Source: JAFAXD01 sp051985675 (GTDB taxonomy: Bacteria > Pseudomonadota > Alphaproteobacteria > Rhizobiales > Xanthobacteraceae). From it: 64,000 bases of DNA. Below the pieces are notes generated by a model that worked only from the letters and a program-made list of their open reading frames with translations, did no database searches and had not been told where the DNA came from. Of this stretch, positions 1 to 8,932 are shown piece after piece (the first letter of the stretch is position 1; each line of letters begins with the position of its first letter). The stretch covers positions 1 to 64,000 of the forward strand of contig JBPYFJ010000051.1 of NCBI GenBank assembly GCA_051985675.1, read 5' to 3'. The position numbers and the translations under genes were made by a program.

Positions 1-137
1 GGTCCCACGGCGACCAACACGCAGCCCATCCCGGCGCCGAACGCGGCTGCCATCGGCCACCAGCGGCGTTTGCGCGGCGCCAGGACATACGGCGACACGC
101 GGACCGGACCGTCGAAGGAAGGAAACAAGCGCCCCAT
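1..137 (-). CDS. N-terminus of an unidentified membrane protein (partial)
   Basis: An open frame reads leftward from an ATG at 137 and runs off the window edge, giving 45 residues that begin MGRLFPSFDGPVRVSPYV. A basic stretch (PRKRRWW) is followed by a small hydrophobic Gly/Ala/Met segment, which looks like a cytoplasmic tail leading into one membrane helix. Too little is present to name a family. It is divergent from the ABC transporter operon that starts at 336. Confidence 0.45.
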   Translation of the reverse strand, partial: MGRLFPSFDGPVRVSPYVLAPRKRRWWPMAAAFGAGMGCVLVAVG

Positions 138-251
138 CAATCTCACTCGTTTTGCGCGCGGAATCTGTAAATCCTTCGTGTCGGAAAGGTGAGGAGACTT
201 TGTCCGGAACATGCTCTTTTGGGACGCGCCAGAGCCCCGGAGTTGTGGCGG

Positions 252-263
252 AAACCACGGTTT
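252..263. promoter_or_regulatory. Small dyad upstream of the ABC importer operon
   Basis: AAACC-AC-GGTTT is a perfect 12-bp inverted repeat about 70 bp before the start of the first binding-protein gene. Its position would suit an operator, but no regulator gene lies next to it and a dyad this short can occur by chance. Confidence 0.25.
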
Positions 264-335
264 GCGGTACCGTAGGGGAAGGCCGACGTGGGATGGACCG
301 AAGCCGTCGCGGCATGTCCGGCGGGGAGAGATGCG

Positions 336-1367
336 ATGCTCAAGCGTCTTTTGCTGACCTGTAGTGCTCTTTGCTTGGGCATCGCGGGGGCCCATGCCGA
401 GGATATGGTGCGCGCCGCCGAGGTGCGCTCGATCGGGTCGGGTGCAACCCTGACGGCGATCGATCGCGGCTACTTCAAGGACCAGGGCATCAAGGTCGAG
501 CTCGACGCGATCGATTCCTCGGCAAACGCCATCGCGCTCCTCGCCCAAAACCGTTACCAGGTGATCGAGGGCGGGCTGTCGGCGGGCTTCTTCAACGGGC
601 TCGAGAAGGATCTTCCAATCATCGCGGTGGCGGATCGCGCGTCCTCGCCGCTCGGCCACAACCTGATGATCCGCACCGACCTCAAGGGCCAGATCGCGTC
701 GGTCAAGGATCTCAAGGGCCGCGTGATCGCCAGTAACGGACCCGGCTCAATTTCAACCTATGAGATCGACAAGATCCTGCAGAGCGGCGGCCTCGGCATC
801 GCCGACGTCGACATCAAGGTCGTGCCGTTCACCCAGATGGGACTTGCCCTCAACAACAAGGCGGTCGACGCCGCGCTCGCCATTCCCCCCTTCACCTATC
901 AGATCAGCAACCCCGGTTTCGGGGCGATGTTCGCCGATCCCGACGACTACGTGCGGCCGACGCCGACGCAGCTCTCCGTCAACATGGTCAATACCGAGTG
1001 GGCGAAGCAGAACCCCGACCTCGTGCGCCGCTACTATCTCGCCTACATGCGCGGGGTTCGCGACTACTGCCAAGCCTATCACGGCGGCTCCAACCGCAAG
1101 CAAATGATCGATCTCCTGGTGCGCAGCGGAGCCGAGCGGCGCCCGGAAATGCTCAACGACTATATCTGGCCGGCGCGTGACCCGCTGGGCCGCGTCAACG
1201 TGGCGAGCGTACTCGACATCGCCGCGTGGTATGTGAAGAACAAGTTCACGGGGGCGGTGCCGACGACCGGGCGGATGGTCGACCTGAGCTACATCGACTA
1301 TGCCAACAGCAAGCTTGGGCCGTTCGTGCTCGAAAACCAATCCAACACGCTGAAAGGGTGCCGATGA
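336..1367 (+). CDS. ABC transporter substrate-binding protein, NitT/TauT type (first of two paralogs)
   Basis: A 343-residue exported protein that should capture a small organic or sulfonate-like solute in the periplasm for the importer encoded downstream. The ATG at 336 follows GGGGAGAG and opens a clear signal peptide (MLKRLLLTCSALCLGIAGAHA). The body has the NMT1/SsuA-like fold signature: an early GATLTAIDRGYFKDQGI segment, then NGPGS and an IPPFTYQ stretch. It overlaps the next gene by 4 bp (ATGA), so the two are translationally coupled. It is roughly 60% identical by eye to that neighbour, so the pair comes from a tandem duplication. The substrate cannot be read from the sequence. Confidence 0.85.
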   Translation: MLKRLLLTCSALCLGIAGAHAEDMVRAAEVRSIGSGATLTAIDRGYFKDQGIKVELDAIDSSANAIALLAQNRYQVIEGGLSAGFFNGLEKDLPIIAVADRASSPLGHNLMIRTDLKGQIASVKDLKGRVIASNGPGSISTYEIDKILQSGGLGIADVDIKVVPFTQMGLALNNKAVDAALAIPPFTYQISNPGFGAMFADPDDYVRPTPTQLSVNMVNTEWAKQNPDLVRRYYLAYMRGVRDYCQAYHGGSNRKQMIDLLVRSGAERRPEMLNDYIWPARDPLGRVNVASVLDIAAWYVKNKFTGAVPTTGRMVDLSYIDYANSKLGPFVLENQSNTLKGCR

Positions 1368-2398
1368 GCGGGCTTCGGATCGCGGCCGCGGGGCTCGGTC
1401 TGCTCGTCATCACCGCTGCCCATGGGCAGGAGACCGATCTGCGCGTCGGCGTGGCGCGCGCGATTTCGACCGGAGCGACCCTGATCGCAATCGAGCGCGG
1501 CTACTTCAAAGAGTTCGGCATCAAGGTCGAGCTCGAGGACATCAATTCGTCCGCCGACGTGATGGCGATGCTCGCGCAGAACCAGTATCAGATCGTCGAG
1601 GGCGGCATCTCGGCCGGCTATTTCAATGCGATCGACAAGAACCTGCCGATCACGATGGTTGCCGACCGCACGTCATCGCCGCTCGGTCACAACATCATGT
1701 TGCGCCCCGACCTGAAGGACCAGATCAAGGACATCCGGGACCTCAAGGGCAAGGTCATCGGCACCAACGGCCCGGGCTCGGTCTCAACCTACGAGATCGG
1801 CAAGGTGCTGGAGGCGGGCGGGCTGACGCTCGCCGACGTCGAGATCAAGATCATTCCATTCACCCAGATGGGCCTCGCGCTGCGCAACAAGGCGCTCGAC
1901 GCCAGCCTGCTGATCCCGCCGTTCACCTATCAGGCCCGCGACCAGGGGCTGGGCGTGATGTTCCTTGACGCCGACACCTACGTGCGGCCGCAGCCGACCG
2001 AGGTTGCGGTGAACATCCTCAACACCGACTGGGCCAAGAAGAATCCGGAGGTCGCGAAGAACTACTTCGTGGCCTACCTGCGCGGTGTGCGCGACTACTG
2101 CAACGCCTATCATTTCGGCTCGACCCGCAAGGAGATCATCGATCTTCTGGTCAAGAGCGGGACCGAGCGCCGGCCCGAGCTGCTCAACGACTACGACTGG
2201 CAGTCGCGCAACCCGGATGGCCGCATCAGCGTGGCGAGTGCGCTCGACATGCAGAGCTGGTATCGCAAGAACAAGTTCATCACCGTGGATTTTCCGGCGG
2301 AGCGGCTGGTCGACACGTCCTATGTCGACTACGCGGTCGAGAAGCTCGGACCGTTTGTGCCGGAAAACAAGGACAGCACATTGAAGGGGTGCAGGTGA
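1364..2398 (+). CDS. ABC transporter substrate-binding protein, NitT/TauT type (second paralog)
   Basis: A 344-residue periplasmic binding protein, paralogous to the preceding one through nearly its whole length. The ATG at 1364 sits inside the previous stop (ATGA overlap), and residues 1-22 form a signal peptide ending near AAHGQ. Shared landmarks include GATLIAIERGYFKEFGIKVE, NGPGSVSTYEIG and PFTQMGLALRNKALD. Two binding proteins feeding one ATPase/permease pair suggests a widened or divided substrate range. The alternative is that one copy is a sensor or is redundant. Confidence 0.85.
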   Translation: MSGLRIAAAGLGLLVITAAHGQETDLRVGVARAISTGATLIAIERGYFKEFGIKVELEDINSSADVMAMLAQNQYQIVEGGISAGYFNAIDKNLPITMVADRTSSPLGHNIMLRPDLKDQIKDIRDLKGKVIGTNGPGSVSTYEIGKVLEAGGLTLADVEIKIIPFTQMGLALRNKALDASLLIPPFTYQARDQGLGVMFLDADTYVRPQPTEVAVNILNTDWAKKNPEVAKNYFVAYLRGVRDYCNAYHFGSTRKEIIDLLVKSGTERRPELLNDYDWQSRNPDGRISVASALDMQSWYRKNKFITVDFPAERLVDTSYVDYAVEKLGPFVPENKDSTLKGCR

Positions 2399-2453
2399 CG
2401 ACGCGGCGCGCCGCGGCGCTGAATCGAATAGTTTGGGGAGGCGAGGGGATACA

Positions 2454-3251
2454 ATGACCGTCCAACGGCGCGGGGCCGCCGTCGAAATCGATCATCTGCG
2501 CAAGGAATTCGGCAGTCCGGACGCACCCATCGTCGCGATCGACGACGTCAGTCTGCGCATTACGCCGGGCGAATTCGTTTGCATCGTCGGCCCATCCGGC
2601 TGCGGCAAGTCGACCCTGCTGCGGATCCTCGCCGGCCTCGATTTTGCGACCGGCGGCACCATCAAGATCGACGACGCCGGATGGCCGGTCGGCAATGCCA
2701 TGGTGTTTCAGGATTCCGGGCTGTTTCCCTGGATGAACGTCGAGAACAACGTCGGGTTCGGACTGATGACACGTGGCGTGCCACGTGCCGAGATCGGAGC
2801 GCGGGTCGAGGCCGCGCTCAAGCTCGTCGGCCTCACCAAGTTCCGCCGTCACTACCCGCATCAGCTTTCCGGCGGCATGCGCCAGCGCGGCGCGATTGCG
2901 CGCGCGTTCGTCACCGATCCCGGCATGCTGCTGATGGATGAACCGTTCGCGGCGCTCGACGCCCAGAACCGCACCATCCTGCAGGCGGAGCTGGTGCGAC
3001 TGTGGGAGGAGACCGGCAAGACCGTGATCTACATCACCCATTCGATCGATGAGGCGCTGCTGCTGGGCGATCGTACCGTGGTGATGACGGCGCATCCCGG
3101 CCGCATCAAGGAGATCAAGAACATTCCGTTTTCCCATCCGCGCGACGTCATGACGTTGCAGTCTTCGCCGGCGTTCGGCGCGCTCAAGCTCGATATCTGG
3201 CGGATACTGGAAGACGAAGTGATGCGCGCGCGCGCGGAGCTCGAGCAATGA
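2454..3251 (+). CDS. ABC transporter ATP-binding protein (SsuB/TauB/NrtD-like)
   Basis: The 265-residue cytoplasmic ATPase that powers the importer. The Walker A motif GPSGCGKST is at residues 46-54, the Q-loop lies near VFQDSGLFPW, the signature is LSGGMRQR, Walker B with its extension is LLMDEPFAALD, and the switch His is in YITHS. The ATG at 2454 follows GAGGGG with normal spacing; a TTG 21 bp upstream is possible but lacks a better site. The end overlaps the permease start by 4 bp. Motifs are intact and length is normal for the nitrate/sulfonate/taurine subfamily. Confidence 0.92.
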   Translation: MTVQRRGAAVEIDHLRKEFGSPDAPIVAIDDVSLRITPGEFVCIVGPSGCGKSTLLRILAGLDFATGGTIKIDDAGWPVGNAMVFQDSGLFPWMNVENNVGFGLMTRGVPRAEIGARVEAALKLVGLTKFRRHYPHQLSGGMRQRGAIARAFVTDPGMLLMDEPFAALDAQNRTILQAELVRLWEETGKTVIYITHSIDEALLLGDRTVVMTAHPGRIKEIKNIPFSHPRDVMTLQSSPAFGALKLDIWRILEDEVMRARAELEQ

Positions 3252-4006
3252 GCGAGAAAGCGCGCGAACGTCTGCTTTATTTGATCTCGCCGATCGCTCT
3301 GCTGGCGATCTGGCAGGTGCTGCTGATGCTCGGGTTCGGCGATCGCCGCTTCATCCCGGCGCCGAGCGACATCGCGGTCCGGTTCTGGCAGCTCGCCGCC
3401 AATGGCGAACTCTGGGTCCATACCGGCGTGACCCTCTATCGCGTGTTCGCCGGCTTCCTGATCGGGGCGATCCCGGCGATCGCGATCGGCCTCGTCATGG
3501 CGATGTTCAAGCCGGTGCGCATCTTCTTCGACCCGCTGATCGCCGCCCTGTTCCCGATTCCGAAGGTCGCGCTGATGCCGCTCCTGCTGCTCGCTTTCGG
3601 TTTCGGGGACGCCTCCAAGATCGCACTGGTGGCGATCGCGGTGTTCTTTCCGGTGATCGTCAACACCTACGCGGGCGCGGCCAATATCGACAAGATCTAT
3701 TGGGACGTCGCCAAGAACTACGGCGCCGGTTCCTACATTCTGTTCACGCGCGTGGTGTTTTTCGGCGCGCTGCCGATGATCTTCGCCGGCCTCAAGATCG
3801 CACTGGCGGTCTCGTTCGTGGTGCTGGTTGCGGCCGAGTTCGTTGCGTCGAAGAGCGGGCTCGGCTACCTGATCTGGAACTCGTGGGAGCTGCTGCAGGT
3901 CGACTACATGTTCGTCGGCATCGTGGTGATCGGCGTCCTCGGCTTGATCACGGCGGTGTTGTTCCAGGAACTCGAAAATCTCGTCATTCCTTGGAAGGCG
4001 GACTAA
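3248..4006 (+). CDS. ABC transporter permease (SsuC/TauC-like)
   Basis: A 252-residue inner-membrane permease with about six hydrophobic segments and the BPD_transp_1 EAA-like loop (GASYYILFTRVVFFGALPMIF region, around residue 165) that contacts the ATPase. It starts with ATG in the ATGA overlap with the ATPase gene and ends the four-gene operon. Together with the two binding proteins and the ATPase it makes a complete importer of the nitrate/sulfonate/taurine class. Confidence 0.9.
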   Translation: MSEKARERLLYLISPIALLAIWQVLLMLGFGDRRFIPAPSDIAVRFWQLAANGELWVHTGVTLYRVFAGFLIGAIPAIAIGLVMAMFKPVRIFFDPLIAALFPIPKVALMPLLLLAFGFGDASKIALVAIAVFFPVIVNTYAGAANIDKIYWDVAKNYGAGSYILFTRVVFFGALPMIFAGLKIALAVSFVVLVAAEFVASKSGLGYLIWNSWELLQVDYMFVGIVVIGVLGLITAVLFQELENLVIPWKAD

Positions 4007-4077
4007 TCCGGCCGCGGCGGTAGCGAGAGGCGGGCGATTTGAACAATCGCCATCCGCCCGTGTTAGTGTGATCCGCG

Positions 4078-4755
4078 ATGATCGCTCGATTGATCGTGCA
4101 GACATGCGCCGGCATCGGCCTCATGGGCATGCTACTGTTCGTTGCGGCGGGCACCTTGCAATGGCCGGGCGCATGGGTCTTTCTCGCCGAACTTGCGATC
4201 CTGGGTCTGGCAAGCGGGTTGTGGCTCGCGCAGGCCAGTCCCGATCTCCTGCGCGAACGCATGTCTCCGTTCGATCAGGGCGGGCAGGAGGAGGCGGACC
4301 GCACGCTGATGAAGATCTTGGCGGTGGTGTTCTGCGCTTGGCTGGTGCTGATGGCGCTCGATGCGTGCCGGTTCCGGTGGTCGCACGTTCCGTTCTGGTG
4401 GCATACCGTCGGCGCGATCGCGATCCTGGTCGCATTCGCGATCATCCACTGGACGGTGCTCGAAAACCCCTATGCGGTGGTGGTGGTCAGAGTCCAGCGC
4501 GAGCGCGGCCAACATGTGATCATGACCGGCCCATACCAATTCGTGCGCCACCCGATGTACGCGGGCGCGATCTTCTTCTTTGTAGGAATGCCGCTGTTGC
4601 TCGGGTCCTGGTATGGGCTCATCGGCGCGCTGGTCATGATCGCGCTGTTCTGTGTGCGCATCACGATCGAGGAGCGCACGCTGCGCGCCGAGCTCGAGGG
4701 ATACGCCGAGTATGCGGCCGACGTGCCCTATCGCTTGATCCCCGGGGTGTGGTGA
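4078..4755 (+). CDS. Isoprenylcysteine carboxylmethyltransferase-like membrane methyltransferase
   Basis: A 225-residue polytopic membrane protein of the ICMT/PEMT superfamily, which transfers methyl groups from S-adenosylmethionine to lipid or lipid-linked substrates. The C-terminal half carries the family hallmark TGPYQFVRHPMYAGAI (about residues 143-158) followed by a hydrophobic stretch and an acidic IEERTLRAEL helix. Five or so membrane segments are visible. It lies 71 bp after the ABC permease with no obvious tie to it. The real substrate in bacteria is unknown for most members. Confidence 0.8.
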   Translation: MIARLIVQTCAGIGLMGMLLFVAAGTLQWPGAWVFLAELAILGLASGLWLAQASPDLLRERMSPFDQGGQEEADRTLMKILAVVFCAWLVLMALDACRFRWSHVPFWWHTVGAIAILVAFAIIHWTVLENPYAVVVVRVQRERGQHVIMTGPYQFVRHPMYAGAIFFFVGMPLLLGSWYGLIGALVMIALFCVRITIEERTLRAELEGYAEYAADVPYRLIPGVW

Positions 4756-4789
4756 GGCGCTCCCGCCTGCTAACGACGGCCGTCGACAG

Positions 4790-5227
4790 TTATTGCGATA
4801 CGTAGGCAGGGGAGCCAAGCGTCATTGTCTTGCGCAGCACCTCGAAGATGACGGCCGTCGACCAACCAAACAGCAGCACGCCGTTCATCGCAGTCATCGG
4901 CCCGAGCAGTTGCCAGCGCTGTACCGGTATGACGTCGCCGTAGCCGAGCGTCGTATAGTTCACGAACGCAAAATAGATGAGATTGCTGCCGGCCGACGTG
5001 GCATCCACGATCAAGTAGGCCAGCGACCAAACAATCACTTCGGATGCATGTGCGACCATCAAGACCGAGACAGTCCCCATCATGACCGCGATCAAGAGGA
5101 GCGACGGCCAAGCGACAATTCTCGCGGCCACCGTACTTGCCGTGCGTACCACGACCGTCATGATCAGCGCGTGGATTGCGATGTTACAAACGCTTACGGC
5201 GCCAACCACTAGAAATTGACGCAGCAT
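4790..5227 (-). CDS. Two-TM potassium channel family protein
   Basis: A 145-residue inner-membrane protein. The ion-channel pore is plain: FVNYTTLGYGDVIP holds the K+ selectivity filter TLGYGD, between hydrophobic segments in the Ion_trans_2 arrangement. Two extra N-terminal hydrophobic segments precede the pore unit. A good ribosome site (GGGAGGTCCCC) precedes the ATG at 5227. No regulatory RCK domain is present, so it would be a simple leak or voltage-insensitive channel unless it acts with partners. It is transcribed alone, convergent with the methyltransferase gene. Confidence 0.82.
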   Translation of the reverse strand: MLRQFLVVGAVSVCNIAIHALIMTVVVRTASTVAARIVAWPSLLLIAVMMGTVSVLMVAHASEVIVWSLAYLIVDATSAGSNLIYFAFVNYTTLGYGDVIPVQRWQLLGPMTAMNGVLLFGWSTAVIFEVLRKTMTLGSPAYVSQ

Positions 5228-5378
5228 GGGGACCTCCCGCCGAGTGTTGTTGATGCATTATAGGCGAGGGGTGCACGGGGGGCAGGCCTGACGTTCCCTA
5301 CCGATAGTGCGAGCCCGAGCACCACGGGCCCTTGGTCAAGCCCACCTCGTCACTCCATCGCAGGACGCGGCCGGGATG

Positions 5379-6734
5379 CTATGCGAATGCTTTCGCTCGA
5401 GCCGGCACCATCGCGACGGGGCTACGAGGGGTATCGTTCGCGCGCTGTTTGTCCGTCTCATAGCTTCGCGCCGCCACCACGAAAGCGATGGCGGCGAGGG
5501 CGCTGAACGCCGGCATTACGGTCAGTGCGGATTCGAGTCCCCACGCGTCCGAAAGCGTGCCGGCGATGACAGGGCCCAAGGCAAGCCCGAGCAGATTCTG
5601 AAACAGCGCCAGCACGGAACATCCGGTCGCGCGCACGCCGGGATGAACGACATCGATGACGATCGCGGATACCGGTCCGACCGTACAAGTCATCAGGAAA
5701 CCGCCGAGCGCGATCAATGCGAATTGCCCGGACGCAGACATGGCAAGCCCGAATAGCGGCGCCCCGAAAGCGAACGTCAGCCCGACCAGCGACGCGATAC
5801 ACAGCAGCGCGAGCGTGGCGAATTTGGTGTGGGATCGTCGTTGGCCGACACGGTCTACCACTGCACCCCAGACCACGCTGCCGATCGCCCCGCACAGCAC
5901 GACCAATGCGGCGCGCACACCGGCTTCCCCCGGCGCCACCCCGTGGACGCGGTTGAGGAAACTCGGCAGCCAGGACCACACCGACGAGACCACGATCAGT
6001 TGGGCGGCGGCTCCCAGGCACACCCACAACATGGTGCGTGAGCCGGCCAATGTGCCGACGATGTGCCTGACGACCCGGCTGATCGAACGGGTTGCTTGGT
6101 CCAGAGTAGGGGTGAGTTCCACGGTTTGATAGTCGCGTACCTTCAGGTAGAGCAAGGCGAGTATAAGACCCGGAAAGCCGACCACGCCGAAAGCGGCCTG
6201 CCAGCCCCAGCGCGTCGCGATCAAGCCGCCCAGCATGACGCCCAGGACCGAGCCGATCGACGCCGAAGCGAAGAATGCGGCCAGCAGGGCGCCACGCATG
6301 CGCGACGGAAAGTGGCTGGCAATCAAGGCGGCGCCGACCGAACCGTAACCGGCCTCGCCCAAACCGACGAATGCGCGCGCCGCCAGCAACTGGCTGTAGC
6401 TGCGCGTGACCATGCATGAGATCGTGGCCAGGCTCCAGATGACCGCCATGACGACGATGCTTTTCACGCGGCTCGCCCGGTCTGCAAAAAGGGCCACTGG
6501 GACGGCCCCGAGAGCGACCGTGAGGGACACCACGGAGACGAGCGCGCCGAGTTGTTTGTCGGACGGTCCCCATGCGGCCTTGAGATAGGGGAACAGCGAG
6601 ACGATGACCTGGCGGTCGACATAATCGAAGATCATCAGCGCGAGCGTCATCACCAGCGCGAACCAGGCTTGGCCGGGGCCGAATAGATAGTCGTCGGCCC
6701 CGCGCCGATTGGCCTCGTAGGAATGCAGGTCCAT
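5379..6734 (-). CDS. MFS transporter
   Basis: A 451-residue, twelve-segment major facilitator. The N-terminal half shows FDYVDRQVIVSLFPYLK, typical of the anion:cation symporter/phthalate permease-like group, and loop 2-3 has the FADRASRVKSI variant of the MFS motif. The start is the ATG at 6734, preceded by GGGAGGCGACCC; the open frame extends further upstream but only over the neighbouring gene. It ends an apparent catabolic operon, so the likely role is uptake of that pathway's organic-acid substrate or export of its product. Confidence 0.85.
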   Translation of the reverse strand: MDLHSYEANRRGADDYLFGPGQAWFALVMTLALMIFDYVDRQVIVSLFPYLKAAWGPSDKQLGALVSVVSLTVALGAVPVALFADRASRVKSIVVMAVIWSLATISCMVTRSYSQLLAARAFVGLGEAGYGSVGAALIASHFPSRMRGALLAAFFASASIGSVLGVMLGGLIATRWGWQAAFGVVGFPGLILALLYLKVRDYQTVELTPTLDQATRSISRVVRHIVGTLAGSRTMLWVCLGAAAQLIVVSSVWSWLPSFLNRVHGVAPGEAGVRAALVVLCGAIGSVVWGAVVDRVGQRRSHTKFATLALLCIASLVGLTFAFGAPLFGLAMSASGQFALIALGGFLMTCTVGPVSAIVIDVVHPGVRATGCSVLALFQNLLGLALGPVIAGTLSDAWGLESALTVMPAFSALAAIAFVVAARSYETDKQRANDTPRSPVAMVPARAKAFA

Positions 6735-6757
6735 GGGTCGCCTCCCGCCGCGCGGAC

Positions 6758-7729
6758 CTAAGGCACCAATACGGTCGCGCCGACTGTCTTGCGCGCCTCG
6801 AGTGCGCGATGCGCCTCGGCCGCATCCGCCAGCGTGAATGATTGGTTGGGCTCGCCGCGGATCTTGCCGGCAAGCACGAGATCGAACAGTTCCTTGGCCA
6901 TCGCCAGCATGTGCGCGCGCGGCGTCGCGTAATGAATCATGGCGGGACGCGTGACCCACACCGAACCTTTGACCGCCAGCATCATCGTGTCGATCACGAC
7001 TGGGCCCGAGCTGGTGCCGTTGCTGACCAGCGTTCCACGCGGCTGCAGGCTGTCGAGCGAGGCCATCAGCGTGTCCTTGCCGACCGAATCATAGACCACC
7101 GGCACGCCCTTGCCGCCTGTAATCTCGCGCACGCGCTCGGCGATATTCTCACGCGAGCTTACGATCGTGTGCACACAGCCGTGGGCGCGCGCGATCTCCG
7201 CCTTCTCGTCCGTGCTGACGGTCCCGATCATCGTGACGCCAAGCGCCCGCGCCCATTGACACGCGATCAAGCCGACGCCGCCGGCCGCCGCATGGTACAG
7301 GATCGTTTCGCCGCCTTTGAGCGGGAACACCTGACGGAACAGATACTGCGCCGTCAGCCCCTTCATCATCAGGGCCGACGCGGTGCGATCCGAGATGCCG
7401 TCGGGCAACGGGATCAGCACGTCCGCGGGCATGACGCGAACGTCAGCGTAGGCGCCTTGCGGCCCCAACAGGTAGCCGACGCGGTCACCCACGCGGACAT
7501 CCGTCACCCCCGAACCCACGGCCTCGACCACACCGACCGCATCCGAGCCCAAGCCGTTCGGCAGCGGCAATGGATAGCGGCCGGTGCGGAAGTAAACGTC
7601 AATGAAGTTCACGGCCACGTATGTATGCCGCACGCGCGCCTGGCCGGGTCCTGGCTCGCCCACGTCGATGCGCTCAAGCTTGAGCACTTCGGGGCCGCCG
7701 GTTTGGTGAAATCGGATCGCGCGCGACAT
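6758..7729 (-). CDS. NADPH:quinone oxidoreductase, zeta-crystallin type
   Basis: A 323-residue cytosolic MDR-superfamily reductase without the zinc sites of alcohol dehydrogenases. The N-terminal GroES-like domain has NFIDVYFRTGRYP and GLGSDAVGVVEAVG; the Rossmann part has AAAGGVGLIACQWA with the AxxGxxG NADPH loop. Length and motifs match QOR (one-electron quinone reductase, or an enoyl reductase). It starts with ATG behind AGGAAG and lies 23 bp before the MFS gene, so the two should be co-transcribed. Confidence 0.88.
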   Translation of the reverse strand: MSRAIRFHQTGGPEVLKLERIDVGEPGPGQARVRHTYVAVNFIDVYFRTGRYPLPLPNGLGSDAVGVVEAVGSGVTDVRVGDRVGYLLGPQGAYADVRVMPADVLIPLPDGISDRTASALMMKGLTAQYLFRQVFPLKGGETILYHAAAGGVGLIACQWARALGVTMIGTVSTDEKAEIARAHGCVHTIVSSRENIAERVREITGGKGVPVVYDSVGKDTLMASLDSLQPRGTLVSNGTSSGPVVIDTMMLAVKGSVWVTRPAMIHYATPRAHMLAMAKELFDLVLAGKIRGEPNQSFTLADAAEAHRALEARKTVGATVLVP

Positions 7730-7809
7730 GTTGATCTTCCTGATTGCGAGCCTTGTTCTTCAGACCGGGCCCCTGGCCAGGAGCCAGAGACCGATCAGGA
7801 ACGTACTGC

Positions 7810-8871
7810 TCACGCAGCCTTCTGCTGCGGGAAACCGCGCTGGCCGCCTGCGCGATTGGGCGCAAAGCCGTTCCTGGCGAGCGTTTCCTCAACGCTGCTG
7901 TAGAACGTATCGATCTTGCAGATGCGACGCGCCTCCTTGCCGGTGGCGATCTCGCGGCCGAATTCGCGAGAGATGCGCACAAGCTGTTCGACCTGCTTGA
8001 CCGTGCCCATCTTGCTCTTGCGGTCCTGGGTCCAGAGGTTGTCCTCGATGCCGCAGCGCACGTGCAAGCCCAGGGCGATCGCGATCATGTTGATCGGCAG
8101 TACGTTGCGCATGGAGCTTTCCAGGGTCAGGACGGCGCCGTCGGGCGTGGCACGCACGAAATTGGCGAGGTTGTAGATATTGGGCGCGTCCATTCCGCCA
8201 CCGATGGCGACCCAGTTCATGACCAGCGGGCCCTTGTAAACGCCGCGGCGGATCATGCGCTCGACGGTTTCAAAGCTGTTGATGTTGTAGAACTGGAACG
8301 CAGACTGGATTCCAGCCGCCGATAACCGTCGCACGTGCTCCTCGGCCCAACCGGGTCCGCCTGGCACCACCATTTCCCGATAAGCATTGTAGAACTCCGG
8401 CTCGGCCATCGAGGTGCCGGCGATATCGGCAGGCTCCATCTGCTCGACCACGTTCATTTGCGACGTGTTGACGGTTACCGTCACCTGGTCCGGCTTCGGC
8501 TTGAGCTCGGCCAGCATGTGGCGGGTATCGTCGGAGAGCCACTTGGCCTTCTCGCCCTCGGTCTCCGGCGCAAAAGAGATCGAGCCGCCGACCTGCAGGA
8601 CCATGTCGGGCACCGCTTCGCGTAGACGTGCCAGCAATTCGTTGAACTTCGACAGGCGCTTGGATCCTTTGCCGTCCTCCTCGCGCACGTGCACGTGCAG
8701 CACGGTCGCGCCGGCGTTGTAGCAGTCCACCGCCTTCTGCACCTGATCCTTCATCGACACCGCGATGTCCTCGGGAAAGTCGCGAGGAAACCACTCCGGA
8801 CCATACGGAGCCGCGGTGATCACCAGCTTCTCCTGGTTCTCCGGGAAAAGCGCGCCATCCAGGAAGTTCAT
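7810..8871 (-). CDS. BKACE-family beta-keto acid cleavage enzyme
   Basis: A 353-residue TIM-barrel enzyme of the 3-keto-5-aminohexanoate cleavage (Kce/DUF849) family. Members condense a beta-keto acid with acetyl-CoA and split it to acetoacetate plus a new CoA ester, using a Zn2+ held by a His-x-His pair. That pair is visible as VLHVHVREEDG near residue 60. PEFYNAYREM and NWVAIGGGMD are further family landmarks. The start has a strong site (GAGGAGAGAACA). The dioxygenase upstream and the oxidoreductase and MFS downstream suggest breakdown of a hydroxylated or N-methylated carbon source; the exact substrate is unknown. Confidence 0.87.
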   Translation of the reverse strand: MNFLDGALFPENQEKLVITAAPYGPEWFPRDFPEDIAVSMKDQVQKAVDCYNAGATVLHVHVREEDGKGSKRLSKFNELLARLREAVPDMVLQVGGSISFAPETEGEKAKWLSDDTRHMLAELKPKPDQVTVTVNTSQMNVVEQMEPADIAGTSMAEPEFYNAYREMVVPGGPGWAEEHVRRLSAAGIQSAFQFYNINSFETVERMIRRGVYKGPLVMNWVAIGGGMDAPNIYNLANFVRATPDGAVLTLESSMRNVLPINMIAIALGLHVRCGIEDNLWTQDRKSKMGTVKQVEQLVRISREFGREIATGKEARRICKIDTFYSSVEETLARNGFAPNRAGGQRGFPQQKAA

Positions 8872-8932
8872 TGTTCTCTCCTCTTGCTTGATCGGTCAAT
8901 CTGGCTTCGACAGTGCGATTTCGTTGAGTCCA

